This document shows, in pieces, positions 25,901 to 37,671 of a stretch of DNA of 64,000 bases. Both the position numbers and the translations under genes were made by a program. The notes below the pieces were generated by a model, which saw only the letters and a program-made list of their open reading frames with translations, did not search any database and was not told the DNA's origin. Every line of letters begins with the position of its first letter. Position 1 is the stretch's first letter. Source of the stretch: Bradysia coprophila (taxonomy: Eukaryota; Arthropoda; Insecta; Diptera; Sciaridae); NCBI RefSeq assembly GCF_014529535.1, contig NW_023503376.1, forward strand, positions 5,529,716 through 5,593,715, written 5' to 3'.

Positions 25901-28900
25901 GAATTCGGCTGACATGACGGATTCGATAAACGACAGTATGATCTGTTTACTGCACCCGTTGAGAGAATTGACCAATTTCAATGGTTGCATGATCATTTGG
26001 TACAGCGTCTCTGATAAAGCGTTCGGCGGTGATACAATGGGCTCGTAAAGCGGTGGAACTTTCTCATCGATCATTTGTCGAACCAGCTTGAAGTAGTTCC
26101 GTCTCACCAGATAGGTGAAAACACTCTCTAAGAAGCCACCGACGACGGCTTTGTCATTCAAATGTTTTGAGAGTTGCTCCTCTGACGTAAATATTTCCAG
26201 CATCCTAAACGGAATCGACTGCAATAAGAGCGTGTTGATGTTAGTGATTTAAAAGATGAGAAACCGAAATAATCGACAGAATAGACTTACAGGAGGAAGA
26301 CTTTGCACGCAAATTTGTTGCGTACACAGAAACAACAGTTTCTTTGTACGATATAGCCATAATGATTCAGCGATTGCATTGGTAAGCAAGAGGTTTGGAT
26401 TTTTAATGAGAAATTGACTTAGGAATATCTGAAAACATAAAAAAATGGAACTCGTTGAATGAATGAACGAACGCTAATTCCATGTTCTGTAAGTGAGTAG
26501 AATTCATCGTCACAGTTTTGCTCATGCGGTCGTCGTTGAATGTGATCATCGTTTGCATACTTTATCGATGCACTGAGCATTGTGTAAGGATCAAGACGAG
26601 GAATCGTAACTCACAAGGATTTTTTTTACTTTCGAGTCTGGAGGAATCATTTTCTGAAGATTTTCCACAGAATCTTAGCCGCCAAGGGTATCTGGAGATT
26701 TGTTGGGGGTGAGAACTAAAAAATTGTAACGGGTCGTTCATAAAGTACGTCACGCTGAAAGATGAGACAAAGCACCGAAATTGCATACGAAAATCATCTT
26801 TTGTCTCATGTTATAGCGTGACTTACTTTTTGAATTATTTCCAACTAGGTCCAGGTTTAAAATTGCTCTTTTAATCAAATTTCATCTGTTTTCGACGGTC
26901 TAAACGATAAAACTCGGGATAAAAATGAAAAGTCACACTTTTGTGTGTTTGTTGACCTCGACTTCGACCTCGACTCTGGTAAACAAAATTCACCTACTTT
27001 TTATCCCTTGTTATGTAATAGTAACTCTACCTTTCATCTTTTTATCCCTAGTCAGGGCCTTTTATAAGAGTTTCGCACTGGGGGGGATTTCGATTTGGGG
27101 GCCCCCATTTTTTCCGTGAAGGGGCCCTATATTTTTATTGTGAAGGGCCTTCTTTGAAAAATTAGACAAGTTTCAAATTTGAGAACTTTAGTGACTAGGG
27201 TACTGTCAGGTGCCGCTTAATGTTGCATGTATAGTGTGTGTTTTAGCTGCAGAACATACTATGATTTCACAATCTTTTCAATATTTTCTATATTAATTCC
27301 TGGAACACTAAGGATGGATCATCTATCCGAAAAAGCTTTATTAAGTTTCCATAGGAGGATATGGACAACTCAGTCAAACTTTCGCGATTTAATGGCGTTT
27401 TCAAAAGAGTTATTGTCAGTTCTTCGGCCCTTACTTGTTTTTTGGCAGTTATTTTACGAGTTACAGGGAGAGAAAAGTGTACCGAACATGTTTTCTGTTT
27501 TGCCATTTGTTTTGGTTTGTAAATCTGATTCCACAAAAAATTTATTTAACAAATGAAAATCTAGATTGTTTATTTTATTCATCCTTGTTTTGTGTGCGTG
27601 TCTAATCAAAATTCAAACAAGGCATCAGAACAGTCGGAGCGTTTGCTACGACTGAGCCCCGTACGACCCGTAAACCTATTTAGCCTGAAACCATTATACG
27701 TCCATAGCCCTAATAAGCCCGTAACCCTTATTCGTCCGATATCAAAATGCTTCCGTAACCTTATTGCGTACTTGACATCATTGTCTATTTTTGCAAATTG
27801 TAAACTGTAAGCGTTCATCTTTAAAATTGCGCTTAGCGCAATTACAAAAGCCCGTACGAAGTACTTCTCAAGTATAAAACAAAAGTTTACGATGTAATTT
27901 TAGGAATCCGAATTTACAACTTTTTTTTATCAATTTTCTTTCGGTATTGAATTATCTGTCAAACGAAACAAAAAGTAGCAAAATCTGATGAAATATACTC
28001 GATTTATGTGCAAAAAACACTTAGGGCCTTAGTTCAAGGGCCCAAATTTGAAACTTTTTTCGCCACGTTCTTTTCTGTATTATATTACCTTCCATAGAAA
28101 ACTAAATCTAGCAAAATCGGATGAGATTTACTCGATTTATGTGCAAAAAATACTTAGGGTCGAGTAGCGGCCTTAGTCCAAGGGCCCAAATTTGAAACTT
28201 TTTTAGCCACGTTCTTTTCGGTATTCAATTACCTTCCATAGAAAACTAAATCTAGCAAAATCGGATGAGATTTACTCGATTCATGTGCAAAAAACACTTA
28301 GGGCCGAGTAGCGGCCTTAGTCCAAGGGCCCAAATTTGAAACTTTTTTTGCCATCATTCTATTCGGCATTCAATTATCTCTCAAATGAAACAAAAACTAG
28401 CAAAATCGGATGAGATTTATTCGATTTATGTGCAAAAACTACTTAGGGTCGAGTAACGACCTTTGAGCCATCCCAACAAGCCCACATTGCATCTTACCCA
28501 AAAACAATGTTCAGCAACTTTGTTCTACTCGTCAATACCTTTCATTTGATATATCACAAGCAGGTATTGCGTGCGTATTTCGGTAGATATAGGCGAAAGA
28601 CTGAAAAACACCTATAGGGCCCTAGCTCTGGAAGGGCCGGCCCTACCATGCCCATTTTCGAACTTGACCTTACTTTTGTCGATACCAATCGGGAAAAAAA
28701 GAATTTTGAAAAAAGGTTGTGATTTACTCTAGCTAGAGGGGTCACGGACGGACGGACGGACGGACGGACGGACGGACGGACGGACGGACGGACGGACGGA
28801 CGGACGGACGGACATTTTTTTTATTGCGGATTTGTCATCTATGAACATAACCAAATGCTTTGCCCTTACTGGCTGCTTCCAATTCGACATGTTACAAACG

Positions 28901-31346
28901 GCATATTAATCTTATAAGCCCCCAGTACTTCGTACGGGGCTAAAAATTCAAATCTTCACTTGTTCAACGAACTTTTCTTGGAATCAATCACAAACCACAA
29001 AACTTTCAAATGAGAAAATATGCTGAATTTCACCTTTGTCTCCCTGTAAGTAGATCCAACGCAATCTTATTTTTACTAGTTACTGGGAGGAGGGTGATCA
29101 GAAATCCGAATAGGCATTTATGAGACGAAAAAATAGAATTGTAAAATTTTCCTAATAATTCCAATAATCCTCGACTTTTTGGGCTTCCGTTAAAATTCTA
29201 AAAGAACAATGAACATAAAGTCACCATTTCAGCGACAAATCGATTAACTTTTCTTAGTTCTATTATTCCGATTCTATTTTAAAAATCTTCTATGGTCGAG
29301 TAGCCAGACTTTAGGTCACTCAATAGACCTTAGATTGGAAACTATCCAATTTTCATAAGCTTTTCCTTTCCTCATTAAAATTTTAGTTACCTTTTTATTT
29401 ACATTTTGTGAATCTAAACTCTTTAACCATCGAATTCTTAAGGACGAACTGAAGAAGCCACAACAACCACTTAACTAACGTGGAACAAAAAAAGAGAGCC
29501 GAATAACATTTACTCAAATTCTCTTAACATACGGACGAAAGTTTTATTGTGATACTTCGCAGTTGACTAATAATGAGCTGCCGCGCAGCGATTTTTTTAA
29601 AGAATAACAACTTCTTATAATTTTAGTAACTGAGTGTAAGTGAGAGACTGTGGAGTATTTTTTAAAAGTGGGGGGCACCGGGGGGGATTTATAAAAAGTG
29701 GGGGGGATTCAGGTGGGCCTGGGTGGGATTTTTCACACGCGCTTGTTCCTTATAAAAGGCCCTGTCCCTAGTTATGTAAAATACAAAGATTAAAAGTCTC
29801 GTTTTCGTGTGTTCATTGACCTCGGCTTCGCGTCGGATCAACAAAATTCACACGAAAACTCTACTTTTAATCTTTGTTTTTTACGTAACTAGTGATAAAA
29901 AGATGAAAAGTAGAGTTCTCGAGTGAATTTTGTTGATTTGAGGCGAAGCCGAGGTCAATAAACACACGAAAACTAGACTTTTCATCATTTTATCCAAGTT
30001 ATGCAATGGATTTTCCTTTACTAGGGAGGGAAAATGGGCTTTCCGTCCCTAGGGAAAAGTCTTTCCATCCTTTGTGGAAAACGTCATACTACACTCGGGA
30101 AATAATTTGACATTTCGTATCACGATAAGTAAAAGTACATCGGGCTAAAGTCCTCGTACCCTACTCATTCGGATACGATGATTCCTTCCCTTGTATAGTA
30201 ATATACTATTACATGCTTTTGAAACCTAAACCAATTTCCTTGTTTTCCCTAGGTGTGTAATAAACTACTTTCGACCCTAGGGCAAAGGCATGTAAATGAA
30301 TATTACAATTACACTGAACTCATCTTGGTGTGAAAAATGTACCTTTCCATCTACCCTCTGAAATAATTTTTTTTTCGACGCATCCACCCTAAATTAAACA
30401 GACCCTGTGAATTGAGTCCTTTGACTTCCTCTTCAGCTCTTTAAGTCAGATATGAGTACATTCATTCAACACTAATTTTCTCAGAGGACACTTAAAACGG
30501 TAGAGACTGACCATTTTTAGTTGGTTGAATTATGAATGATCAACCCTGTATTAAAAAGGAACGCCTCCGATCGAGGTGAAACAAAAACCCAATGGACTAG
30601 AAGATGAGTAGGTACGACATTACATACTATTGTCGTATGAATGTGCATTTAAATTAAACCGCGAGCGTAATAATGCCATCTTGTGAAGCAATGGCTTCTG
30701 ACATTCACAACAGGAATAACCTCTAAATGTCTTATTACTGGGCAAATATTCGATAATTTCTTTCGAAGAAGGAAATTCAAAGGATTGTGCAAGTGTCGGC
30801 TATCTATGATTGGAAAAGTTATCTCTCAGTGTTGAGATCACTTATGACTTACAGTTCATAAACGAACTAATTCACGAAATCCTTCCTTCATACTCATCAT
30901 CCGACCTGTACAAGGTTATGCCCTCAACATTTCTTTAACAAAACGTTCAACAACACCCAAAATCTGTACGCTATCGATCATCATAATATCAATTTTCACA
31001 AAATAACACTCACCAGTCTTTCACCATCTCGCTGGTTTTTGTAATAGTAGAAGAACAAAATGCGTTTCAACAAAAATTCCAACTGATCCTTGTTCTGGAT
31101 TTGCTGTGACATAAAATCATCGAAAATTTGTCGCTGCTCCTGTTTGATTCGTTGACGCAATATGAAACTACGTGCGTACGACTGTATAACAGTGGCACCA
31201 TTGTTTTGTTTCCGAACCTCAGCTCGTTTCTGACGTTCTTGTTGCGATTTCTTAATCAATGTTTCGCGATTTAGATCACTATTTTGAGACGAACCACCAA
31301 AACTTTGGATGGGAATTCGACGATAACTCCCATCGAAATCGAACAT
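22910..31346 (-). CDS. UBE3C: HECT-type ubiquitin-protein ligase UBE3C
   Basis: Transcript-order exons: 31346-31014, 26428-26291, 26218-25344, 25281-25157, 25088-24772, 24709-24529, 24460-24331, 24271-24165, 24106-23962, 23895-23196 and 23077-22910. All phases agree, giving 1072 residues, close to the family length of about 1080. The enzyme extends ubiquitin chains and associates with the proteasome. The N-terminus [18 protein letters not shown] and the IQ motif around [19 protein letters not shown] match UBE3C. The HECT domain shows [51 protein letters not shown] and the catalytic cysteine in [16 protein letters not shown], ending with FELS. Intron 1 is 4585 bp and packed with transposons; the other introns are mostly 57-72 bp. 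No inactivating change was seen. A candidate poly(A) signal is at 22602-22607. Confidence 0.96.
26735..26838. mobile_element. Tc1/mariner-like MITE in UBE3C intron 1
   Basis: About 100 bp with inverted ends resembling TTCATAAAGTACGTCACGCT and its complement, a terminal sequence style common in dipteran mariner-type MITEs. No ORF. Confidence 0.55.
26905..27052. mobile_element. left part of a MITE with CGGCTTCGCC-type palindromic core
   Basis: It carries GACCTCGACTTCGACC, AACAAAATTCAC and TTTCATCTTTTTATCCCTAG. The element is interrupted by the hAT insertion at 27053-29764 and resumes at 29765-30002. Related copies are near 10660-10760 and within both arms of the 50-52.8 kb palindrome. Confidence 0.65.
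27618..28941 (-). mobile_element. CGTACG-type dispersed element, copy 1 (nested in hAT)
   Basis: 1324 bp. Read on the minus strand it starts AGCCCCGTACGAAGTACTGG and ends CTGTTCTGATGCCTTG, the same ends as the copies at 39.8 and 62.3 kb. It contains a (GTCC)n microsatellite about 130 bp from the start and three to four tandem units of about 143 bp with GGGCCCAAATTTGAAACTTT. No ORF of note. Confidence 0.85.
28745..28814. repeat. (CGGA)n microsatellite inside element copy 1
   Basis: About 70 bp of uninterrupted CGGA repeats, at the same relative place as shorter arrays in the other copies of this family. Confidence 0.9.
29765..30002. mobile_element. right part of the split CGGCTTCGCC MITE
   Basis: Continuation of 26905-27052 after the hAT insertion. 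It has palindromic tracts CGTGTGTTCATTGACCTCGG and complement, twice, and ends near CATCATTTTATCC. Confidence 0.6.
30010..30995. other. UBE3C intron 1, 5' part, nothing further supported
   Basis: AT-rich intronic sequence without recognisable elements or exons. Its position next to the IQ-motif exon leaves room for splicing or transcription control, but no motif stands out. Confidence 0.4.
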
Positions 31347-31541
31347 TGTGCTGAATAAAGTGTCTGGTTGAATTATGAAAGGAAAGAAAAATTACTTAGT
31401 CATTGCGTAGACGATGATAGATATATCTCGGTAGTCTTACTGTCAATAAGAAATTATTTTTTTTAAACCAGCAAAACTGTCTCAAGGTAAATTCATTCGC
31501 TCGAATTACTTATACTCCCTTCCAACAGCTACCCGATATCA

Positions 31542-31850
31542 TTACACTGTTGAGTGGTCGATTAACGAATAAAGGCGATATTTTGATTGATAAATAAAAA
31601 TTTTGTTGCGAAAGTTCTTCGATTTCCAAAATGATAATCTTAAATAACACATTCGATGTAATTTTTGTAATGTCACTTGTTTCTTGTTATGGAAACTTTC
31701 TTCTTCTTCGATTCGGGCAATTTCAGCATATGCTTTGTTATTCGCTAAATTCAATCCATGTGGCCAGTGTCGTGGTTTGTCGCGCAAAACGAACGTTACA
31801 TTTGAATTAGTACTGAATGTTGTGACAGTATATGGATAGTAATTTGGAGC
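31542..31850 (-). CDS. unrecognised exon, possible small gene
   Basis: A minus-strand frame reads NYYPYTVTTFSTNSNVTF, then DKPRHWPHGLNLANNKAYAE and IARIEEEESFHNKK. This has the look of a real conserved exon: aromatic, low in simple sequence, with an acidic helix. No domain is recognised. A preceding AG at the end of CTGTTAAG (about 31850) could be its acceptor, since a TGA lies just upstream in frame. The 3' limit could be a GT after AAACAA or the stop at 31542. It is divergent from, and about 200 bp upstream of, the UBE3C start codon. Confidence 0.4.
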   Translation of the reverse strand, partial: APNYYPYTVTTFSTNSNVTFVLRDKPRHWPHGLNLANNKAYAEIARIEEEESFHNKKQVTLQKLHRMCYLRLSFWKSKNFRNKIFIYQSKYRLYSLIDHSTV

Positions 31851-32022
31851 CTTAACAGTACATAAATGAGAATGACTTCAGGCGCATAAGGGATCGCAAA
31901 ATTTTGTAATTTTCTGCATTTATAAGTATACCATATACCACTCACACATCTCAATTCATACGAACTTCAAAGAGATATTGACAGGTCTTGTCAAAAATTC
32001 TTTCAGTCATTTGACATACTGC

Positions 32023-33963
32023 TATTAGAGAACTTTAGCAAATCACACAATAATGACAAAACCAATAATTTCCAACAATAACGAAAACGATATTGACACG
32101 GAAAAATTTTATCATTGTGAATGAGGCGGGATGGGCAAATATGTTCACAAATCACGGTGTGTTATGTGGTGGCAGAATTCAAACTTCTTTCATTTTGTGT
32201 TGAAAATTTTTGAATCCGATTGATTTGACATTTTCAAATGAAAGTCACACAGAAGATATAAGCGTTTCACGTGACCAGCGTTGTGCGTTGACAATAAGTG
32301 AATTTCGAATTTTGATAAATAAATTCTAGTTTTAGTCTTCACAAGTTGTCAAGGATTTACTTTGAATTAGCACTTCCAACTTGGGAGAACTTATAAATGT
32401 AAAATTGAATCCTTGTGAAATAAAATCGCTGATTTAGCCTATCGGTTTAATCAATGGGAATTTTTGAAAAAAAAAAGAAAGACAAACGAGAGGAAACAGC
32501 ACCAGTCTTCAGTTTTAGGACGTGTGCTGAGAAAATCACTTTCCTGTTGAGGTAGAAACAACGATTTATGCACAGGACAACTGAAATAGACAAATGCCCA
32601 AATGAATCAAGACTCGAATTTATGCTCCAGTAGATCATGTAATCCAGTATAGCTCCAGCAATCCAGTATATTTGAGTTTATTCGAGTATATCCCATCCGC
32701 TATATTGTGTATAAATGTGTTGACAGAATCGTCATATCGTTGATTGTTTATTTAATTTAGAATTTTTGTCTACAACGTGTGTCTCTGAACATACATAGAT
32801 TTATTGAAATCTGTAGACTAGAACATTCTGAAGCTAGTGGAAATGAGATGGAAAAATTAGCTTTCCTTTTAACGACACAATTTAGAGAACAAGTTGTGCT
32901 GTGGTGAGCATAACCTCACAAACAGCACGTCCCTGTACCATCCAAATAGACACGTTGTAGACAAAAATTCTAAATTTTGTAAGTTGACTCAAAATTTCTA
33001 GTTGTAAGACAATTATTATTGAGAGTCAAAAATTGCGCAACCAATCAGAGGATGCGATTTTATATTTGTCTATAGTGGTTTATGAAACAGCAGCATGAGA
33101 CAAATATAAAATCGCACCCTCTGATTGGTTGCGCAATTTTTGACTCTCAATAATAATTGTCTTACAACTGGAAATTTTTAGCCATAAACACGAAATTAAA
33201 TAGTGAGGATTGTCCACATAACAGATTTTTATGTCAGTACACCCGCTACTCGTAAAATTCACCAGCAGTCAAAATGAGCTATCAATAGAAAGCTTAGATA
33301 ATGTAAGTTACAACTAGCATATTAGGTTCACATTAAGCGTCATCAGTACCAGCCCAGACCTGTCAAAAGTTCACACAGATTTTGAAAATTTTTGTTGTAC
33401 ATTTTTTCCAACATCTATCAATGAATCTAATCAAACTAGGCATGCCCCGAAAGTATTTGAACTCAGCTTTCCAATGAGCCCACTCTCACCCGGAACGATC
33501 GTTTATAGCGGCAAAAAATTAGGTTAAAAAACACCCTTTTTCCAACTTCGGATATCTTCAACCAGGAACCAAGTGTAGCTCGAGACTGTGTGATGCCTGT
33601 TTTGTGGTCTACTGGCCATGTGTATATTCATCCCAGACGAAATTATAGCACTTTTTCACTGCTTAATAGCAGTGAAATAATTTTCACCTAGGTTTAGATA
33701 AATATTTTAAAGATGAATATCTGCTGTTAAGAAAGCTGTCCGGTGCACAAATTATATTTTTCTACTTCAATTTAATTTCTTTTAAAGTACTTCAGAAGAA
33801 TTTTGAATTCTGCCACCACATAACACACCATGATTTGTGAACACATTTACCCATCTCGCTCCATTCACAATGATAAAATTTTTCCGTGTCAATATCGTTT
33901 TCGTTATTGTTGGAAATTATTGGTTTTGTCATTATTGTGTGATTTGCTAAAGTTCTCTATTGT
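32023..33963. mobile_element. foldback element with about 155-bp inverted ends
   Basis: The left end (32023-32185) and right end (33806-33963) are inverted copies sharing TTTAGCAAATCACACAATAA, AACAATAACGAAAACGATAT and CACATAACACACC-type tracts. They enclose 1.6 kb with no coding sequence but with a separate palindrome at 33000-33175. Autonomous partner unknown. Confidence 0.7.
33000..33175. mobile_element. nested palindromic MITE
   Basis: Almost perfect palindrome, with arms of about 75 bp beginning AGTTGTAAGACAATTATTAT and including CGCAACCAATCAGAG. It contains CCAATCAG (CCAAT-box-like) in both arms. Confidence 0.7.
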
Positions 33964-33989
33964 GTCTTCTATTCTGTTCTCTATTGTGG

Positions 33990-34170
33990 CAAACAAACTA
34001 TCTGAAAAAATCAAATTAGGAGGCAAAACAAGTTTTAGAAACTTGACAAATGAAACAAAAATTAGTTATATGCAAGATACACATATGGCCCTAGTAGCGG
34101 CCTTAGTCCAAGGACCCAAATTTAAAAAATTTTCAACAACATTCTATTCGGCCTTCAATTCCAAATGAAT
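33990..34170 (-). mobile_element. fragment of CGTACG-type element
   Basis: Contains TAGCGGCCTTAGTCCAAGGA and TTCTATTCGGCCTTCAATTC, diagnostic of the internal units of the family found whole at 39.8 kb. Both ends missing. Confidence 0.65.
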
Positions 34171-34180
34171 AAGGCTAATA

Positions 34181-34361
34181 GGTTTGTTCCAAATAACTGT
34201 AAACACGAACTTTGACAACAAGAACGACAACGATTTCATCAACAGAGATAAACATAACCTAAACGTCAACTTTCTTTAAAATTTTCGTCAACCTGAAAGT
34301 TGAGGTTATGTTGCCTTCTGTGGATGAAATTTGACATTTCGAAACGACCTCGGAACAAACC
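34181..34361. mobile_element. MITE with GGTTTGTTCC ends and TA duplication
   Basis: 181 bp with inverted ends GGTTTGTTCC / GGAACAAACC between TA dinucleotides, plus an internal inverted ACGTCAACTTTC / GAAAGTTGAGG tract. Pattern consistent with a mariner-type MITE. Confidence 0.65.
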
Positions 34362-34404
34362 TATACAACAAAAGGTGAACAAATAAGTAGTGATATATAT
34401 TGTT

Positions 34405-34545
34405 GGGGAGGCCACGCAGATCAGATACACTGGTGACACATAGTAGATGAATTCTCAAACTTGACAACTTCTTAGTAGGTGAATTCTTTTTTGTGTTTTC
34501 CAGCGTATCTAATAAAATGGCGGTTTGCGTCTCCTCCTCAACCAG
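34405..34545. mobile_element. diverged hAT-like MITE relative
   Basis: Carries GGGGAGGCCACGCAGATC at the left, TAATAAAATGGCGGTTTGCG and TCCTCCTCAACC at the right, resembling the element at 1556-1763. Ends eroded. Confidence 0.45.
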
Positions 34546-35376
34546 GTAGATAAACCAAGTTGTTCCAGCAGTCTTTAGCCTTACGAAGTAGTAGATTCAG
34601 TAAGAAATAATTGGAGGTTGTTTGCTAAGGAGAGTATTGACTAATGTCATACTAACTGTGGGAATAGCTATACGTTTCTAAAAAGACATAAACATTAGTG
34701 ACAGTGGTTTGGTTAAAAGTCTGAAATTTGAAAGAGACACAAATTGAGTTACTTATTAGCTTGGTAAATTAGCCCTTTTTGGACTTCCATAACATCCAGT
34801 ATCGCTTCGGCGGTTGCCGTCCATCATATATAAGTACTTAAGTCCGTATTACACGAAAGTAAGTCTGACTAATTCGAACCATCTTTACGGGAGCGAATTT
34901 GATAGAAGGATCTGTTACTTGTGCTACGAAAAGGGTTTTGACTGAATTTTCTGGTCCGTTCCATATTGAAATTTCGCGTCTGGTAGATTTATTTAAAACG
35001 CATCCTTTCAGTTTAACAATTCTCGGTATTTTAAGTCTCGGTATTGGATTGAAATGATTGCTACTATCCGATAAAAGTTTCTAATTTTACTAAGGACAAC
35101 GCACTTCAAGCAAAAGTGCTATTAATTACAGCTGCCAAATAGAGTACTATTTTGTATGAAATTGTATCCACCACTCTTTTTACAGTGTAAAATTTTGTAT
35201 GGAGCACTGTCAAGTTTCAGTACCCTATTTAGAGGAACATTTTGTATTAATTTTTCGTAACTCTTGAAAAACACGATTTATAATAAAATGGTTTTTTGAC
35301 ACTTTCCCGCAGCTCCTTGATTGTAAGTGTAAATACTTCGTGATATTGATACAGCCACGAAATTTGGTTCATATTT

Positions 35377-36690
35377 TTATTTCTTTGCTTTATAGTACAA
35401 TGCGGTATTCGAATTGGTGTACGAATTTTTAGATGAACTTGCTTGCCCATCAGCATTATAGTCATAGTCAACGTAGTAGCGATAACCGGGCAACACATTT
35501 GTTGATTTTTGACTAACAACACTCCGATATGGTGAACTAGTTGAGTAGACAAGAGTTCTTGGAGTTGGTAGTACATTTACGTCGGTATAAGGTGCCGGCG
35601 TAGTCGGAAAAATGAGGACCCTATTGACTGTAGCATCTCTTTCAGCTGAATGATGTGGTGCTGTGTTGTATGTTTTTATATCGACATTTTGAATGTGGTT
35701 CCGATAATGTCCAAGTGGGGTAGCTTCAGAGTGTGCATAATAGGGAGTAGGTGTGGTCGTTGGATAGACATTGTAATGATTGTAGATTCTATTGTCAGAA
35801 TAGTCATCATCTCTATAATTTCCATGGTTATTTTGCAATTGATGGTCCTGGAGCGTCTTGTAGTAGTTGTAAATCGGTTGGGCTGACGCTAGAGCAGGAG
35901 CCAGAGTTGGAGACTGAGTTGATTGCACTGCATAATCGCCTTGAACTTGTCCTTCCAAATAAGTAACTTGAGCATTGTAACCATTATTGTCGGCGGTATA
36001 TCTGAACATGATTAAGAATGTTTCGGTCACGACCAACAAAAACTTTCAAAAACCGAAAATCTTACTTAACAACTTGGGTTCGTCCATCGGGCAACTGGAC
36101 TTTATAGCTTCCTTTCACAGCACCGTCTTCCTGTTTTTGTGTGTGAGAAAAATCATCGCCCGATGATGCATCTCGCACCGTATATGAGAAGGCATAATGT
36201 TTCTTCGAAACCGATGACGATAAGTCGTCCTAGTAAAAGTGAAAGTAAATTAACGGAACGTCCACAATGAAATTGTATTTCATCTTACGTAGTCCAAGCG
36301 TCTGGCACTCGGTCGAACTGTTGCTCGTGACTTTAACGCTAATCGTTCGTACGGATGTGGCAGATTTTGCAAATTATTGTCATTGTAATCATCATCATTT
36401 GATGGAAATTGTACTGGTCCCTGACTTTGATGACATTCTCAGACACATTTCAATTCCAATGTTTTGAATAAGTTATTAGGGACTCACCTGTAAATGCCAT
36501 TTGTCGGTGACGGATTTCGCAATGTATTCGACTCGGATGGCTGGTAGTCTATGTTTTGCAAAGTGTTCCTTTCATATTGGTACGGGTGAGGGTTGAAATG
36601 TCTCGGTTTAAGTGATGCTTCCGGTTCCGGTGTTTCGACACCAAGTGAGTGGACGAGTGGAAGTAGTAGGATTGTGATTGCAGGGCAAAG
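35377..36690 (-). CDS. cuticular protein with RR chitin-binding domain (5' end incomplete)
   Basis: Exons in transcript order: 36690-36488, 36424-36289, 36229-36066 and 36001-35377, phases consistent, at least 375 residues. Secreted structural protein that binds chitin through a Rebers-Riddiford (chitin_bind_4) domain. The domain is split by an intron and reads KKHYAFSYTVRDASSGDDFS, GSYKVQLPDGRTQVVK and YTADNNGYNAQVTYLEG. The spacing resembles resilin-type or RR-2-like domains rather than RR-1; subclass not certain. The first listed exon encodes a hydrophobic LCPAITILLLPLVHS, the core of a signal peptide. The initiating Met must lie on an upstream exon; a short one around 36800 is likely (an Inr-like ATCAGTTCG lies near 36845 on the minus strand) but is not resolved. 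The C-terminal half is Tyr/Thr/Pro/Asn-rich and low in complexity. Confidence 0.85.
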
Positions 36691-36839
36691 CTAAAATTAT
36701 GTTTACATCAAACGCCTCTTGAATATCAATTGATTCAGATTGTTAAGAACTCAGTGCACTGTCTGGTACTTAAAGTCTTCTAATGCTAGTTATGCTAGTT
36801 TCACACACATTAGATGTATTGTTATGAGACGAAGCGAAC

Positions 36840-37660
36840 GAACTGATGAGTGCCAACAAAATCCAGAATGCTCACAGCTGAGAGCATCGCTCCCTATAGA
36901 ACTTTAGGAGGTGCGGTGAGACATGACTTTTTCTTTACATTGTATGTTTCCAATTGGTTCGTGCACAACTTCCGCTTTCAATTTATGAGTGAAACATTCG
37001 ATAATTATACTGGTGATATGATTGTCGTCTATACTGAAAAATGTCGACAGCACTGTGTATAGTAAGGTCCCTGACCGTAATTTGTAATGGCTAATTTCTG
37101 ATTATCTCGGGTCATAAGGGGTCGACTTCGTTCAAATTTTGAGGTGCTAGACTAGGCCGATCACACAAAGCATCAAATACGTCAAACCGTTCGCTGTACA
37201 AGCTCCAATGACTGTATTATTAAAAATATTTTTAACTGTCCAGTGACGCCTGCGCGCACCAACAAAACTTGCTGTCGAGGGTTCCATTGGAAGGTCTAGA
37301 CTCCCTACTTCCTAAAAATATAAAAACTTGGGCTGGAGGGTCTATTGGCAATAAGTCATAGGGAAATTTCTAAAATGTCCTTTAGTACCTCAAAGAACTT
37401 TCGACCGGTTGTCGACCACTTTCATTTTTTTTCCTTAATTTACAAAGTTGCTTGCTACTTCAACTTTCCAATGATAATTTTCCCGACTTTACTTCTTACA
37501 TAAAATACGATTTTGGGTTACTTTTCTGAAGCAGTCGAGTTTGTGGTTGGTTGGATGCGTGTGATAAATGCTCCTCGGACCTTGGCCAGTATGGAACAGT
37601 TTCATATATCTAGAAAACTAAATTCACATAAGAGTGGGTGACCAAAGTTCCCGAATTGTG
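36840..37660. other. intergenic, nothing supported
   Basis: Apart from the putative upstream exon/promoter of the cuticle gene, no features are recognisable. Confidence 0.35.
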
Positions 37661-37671
37661 AAAATGAAGAA

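Larger units (their letters stand above)
27053..29764. mobile_element. hAT-like element, 2.7 kb, carrying a nested repeat
   Basis: Ends CAGGGCCTTTTATAAG and CTTATAAAAGGCCCTG are perfect inverted repeats, flanked by exact 8-bp duplications TCCCTAGT (27045-27052, 29765-29772). The interior has no recognisable transposase. About half of it is the nested CGTACG-type element (27618-28941). A stretch with long G runs lies near each end (27090, 29670). Confidence 0.85.

Noticed and set aside
26450-26590. extra UBE3C exon reading [12 protein letters not shown] on the minus strand
   Set aside because: The exon at 26291-26428 joins 31014-31346 in phase and matches the expected family order (GERL then [10 protein letters not shown]), leaving no place for it.
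27227-27556. 109-codon frame inside the hAT element as a transposase remnant
   Set aside because: No DDE, RNase H or hAT dimerisation motif recognised; hydrophobic and unconvincing.
28745-28814. CGGA array as a regulatory site of UBE3C
   Set aside because: It belongs to a dispersed element and recurs at the same internal place in the other copies, so it is not specific to this gene.
35650-35966. plus-strand frames opposite the cuticle protein exon
   Set aside because: Shadows of the low-complexity Tyr/Thr-rich coding strand.
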